From positions 124,001 through 188,000 of the forward strand of contig NZ_CABVIR010000007.1 of NCBI RefSeq assembly GCF_902498065.1: a DNA stretch of 64,000 bases, in the 5' to 3' direction. Of the stretch, positions 63,712 through 64,000 are shown one piece after another (the first letter of the stretch is position 1; every line of letters begins with the position of its first letter). The stretch is from Pseudomonas fluorescens (GTDB lineage Bacteria; Pseudomonadota; Gammaproteobacteria; Pseudomonadales; Pseudomonadaceae). The notes beneath the pieces are model-generated. The model worked only from the letters and a program-made list of their open reading frames with translations. It was not told where the DNA came from and ran no database searches. Both the position numbers and the translations under genes were made by a program.

Positions 63712-64000
63712 TTAGCTGAGGTCGCGGTGGCGGACCTGGACGTTCTTCAGGGATTTTTGCAGGACCTGGCCCAGACGTTCGGTCAGGTAGACGGAGCGGT
63801 GATGCCCGCCGGTGCAGCCAATGGCAATGGTGACATAAGCGCGGTTGCTGGCGGCAAAGCGGGGCAGCCATTTGAGCAGGTACGTGGAAATGTCCTGGAA
63901 CATCTCCTCGACGTCCGGCTGGGCCGCCAGGTACTCGGCAACCGGTTGATCAAGCCCGGACTGCTCGCGCAGCTCCGGCTTCCAATAGGGGTTGGGCAGG
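63712..64000 (-). CDS. rapZ: RNase adapter RapZ, 5' part beyond the window
   Basis: About 96 C-terminal residues are present, ending VQVRHRDLS. The segment IGCTGGHHRSVYLTERL is the RapZ C-terminal signature, and LPNPYWKPELRE at the window edge also fits. RapZ is a nucleotide-binding RNA adapter that, in enterobacteria, controls glmS via sRNA decay. It is co-transcribed with ptsO. The start lies outside. Confidence 0.93.
   Translation of the reverse strand, partial: LPNPYWKPELREQSGLDQPVAEYLAAQPDVEEMFQDISTYLLKWLPRFAASNRAYVTIAIGCTGGHHRSVYLTERLGQVLQKSLKNVQVRHRDLS

Overview
The window is a contiguous 64 kb piece of a high-GC gammaproteobacterial chromosome, almost certainly a Pseudomonas of the P. 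fluorescens group. The evidence is gene order that follows the P. aeruginosa map from about PA4513 to PA4465 (piuB-piuA-piuC-sel1-speC, the dpp/opdP dipeptide block, roxSR, gatCAB, mreBCD-maf-rng, tldD-yjgA-pmbA, fagA-fumC-orfX-sodA, ptsO-rapZ), plus many paired REP sequences (REPIN doublets) typical of fluorescent pseudomonads. Homology calls here come from reading the translated sequence, not from a database search. No rRNA, tRNA, CRISPR array, prophage or complete insertion sequence was seen.

Layout. 1-6.5 kb: iron uptake. PiuB (PepSY-flavoreductase, cut by the window edge), the TonB receptor PiuA and, divergently, the 2OG-Fe oxygenase PiuC with a Sel1-repeat protein; two candidate Fur boxes lie between them. 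6.6-8 kb: ornithine decarboxylase speC with a leader containing a terminator-like hairpin. 8.3-11.7 kb: a four-gene quaternary-amine/osmoprotectant ABC importer. 12.2-14.4 kb: prfC and a small secreted, very acidic protein. 14.5-27.1 kb: dipeptide uptake, with dppBCDF, four different DppA-type binding proteins and an OprD-family porin. 27.8-32.5 kb: a SIMPL-domain periplasmic protein, the RoxS/RoxR redox two-component system and an SbmA/BacA-type ABC protein. 32.6-39.3 kb: a galactarate/glucarate catabolic operon (FadR-type regulator, kdgD, KGSA dehydrogenase, MFS importer, garD). 39.5-42.4 kb: AEC carrier, carboxymuconolactone-decarboxylase-like protein, Ca/Na antiporter, short RlpA-like lipoprotein. 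42.6-59.2 kb: housekeeping (gatCAB, mreBCD, maf, rng, yhdP, nitrilase-like amidase, tldD, yjgA, pmbA). 59.4-63.4 kb: a Fur-controlled iron-starvation operon fagA-fumC-orfX-sodA followed by a ZIP transporter. 63.4-64 kb: ptsO and the end of rapZ.

Most genes are ordinary core genes. The unusual signals lie in the junctions: (i) a 168-bp element with 28-bp perfect terminal inverted repeats between fagA and fumC, whose right arm supplies the ribosome-binding site, start codon and first codons of fumC; (ii) mreC, which appears to start at a rare AUU codon that overlaps the stop of a 13-codon upstream ORF behind a strong hairpin; (iii) a speC leader with a promoter, a short open frame and an intrinsic-terminator-like hairpin before the gene; (iv) a repeat element with tandem same-loop hairpins at about 27.3-27.7 kb; (v) hairpins between cistrons in dppA-dppB and in the kdgD operon.
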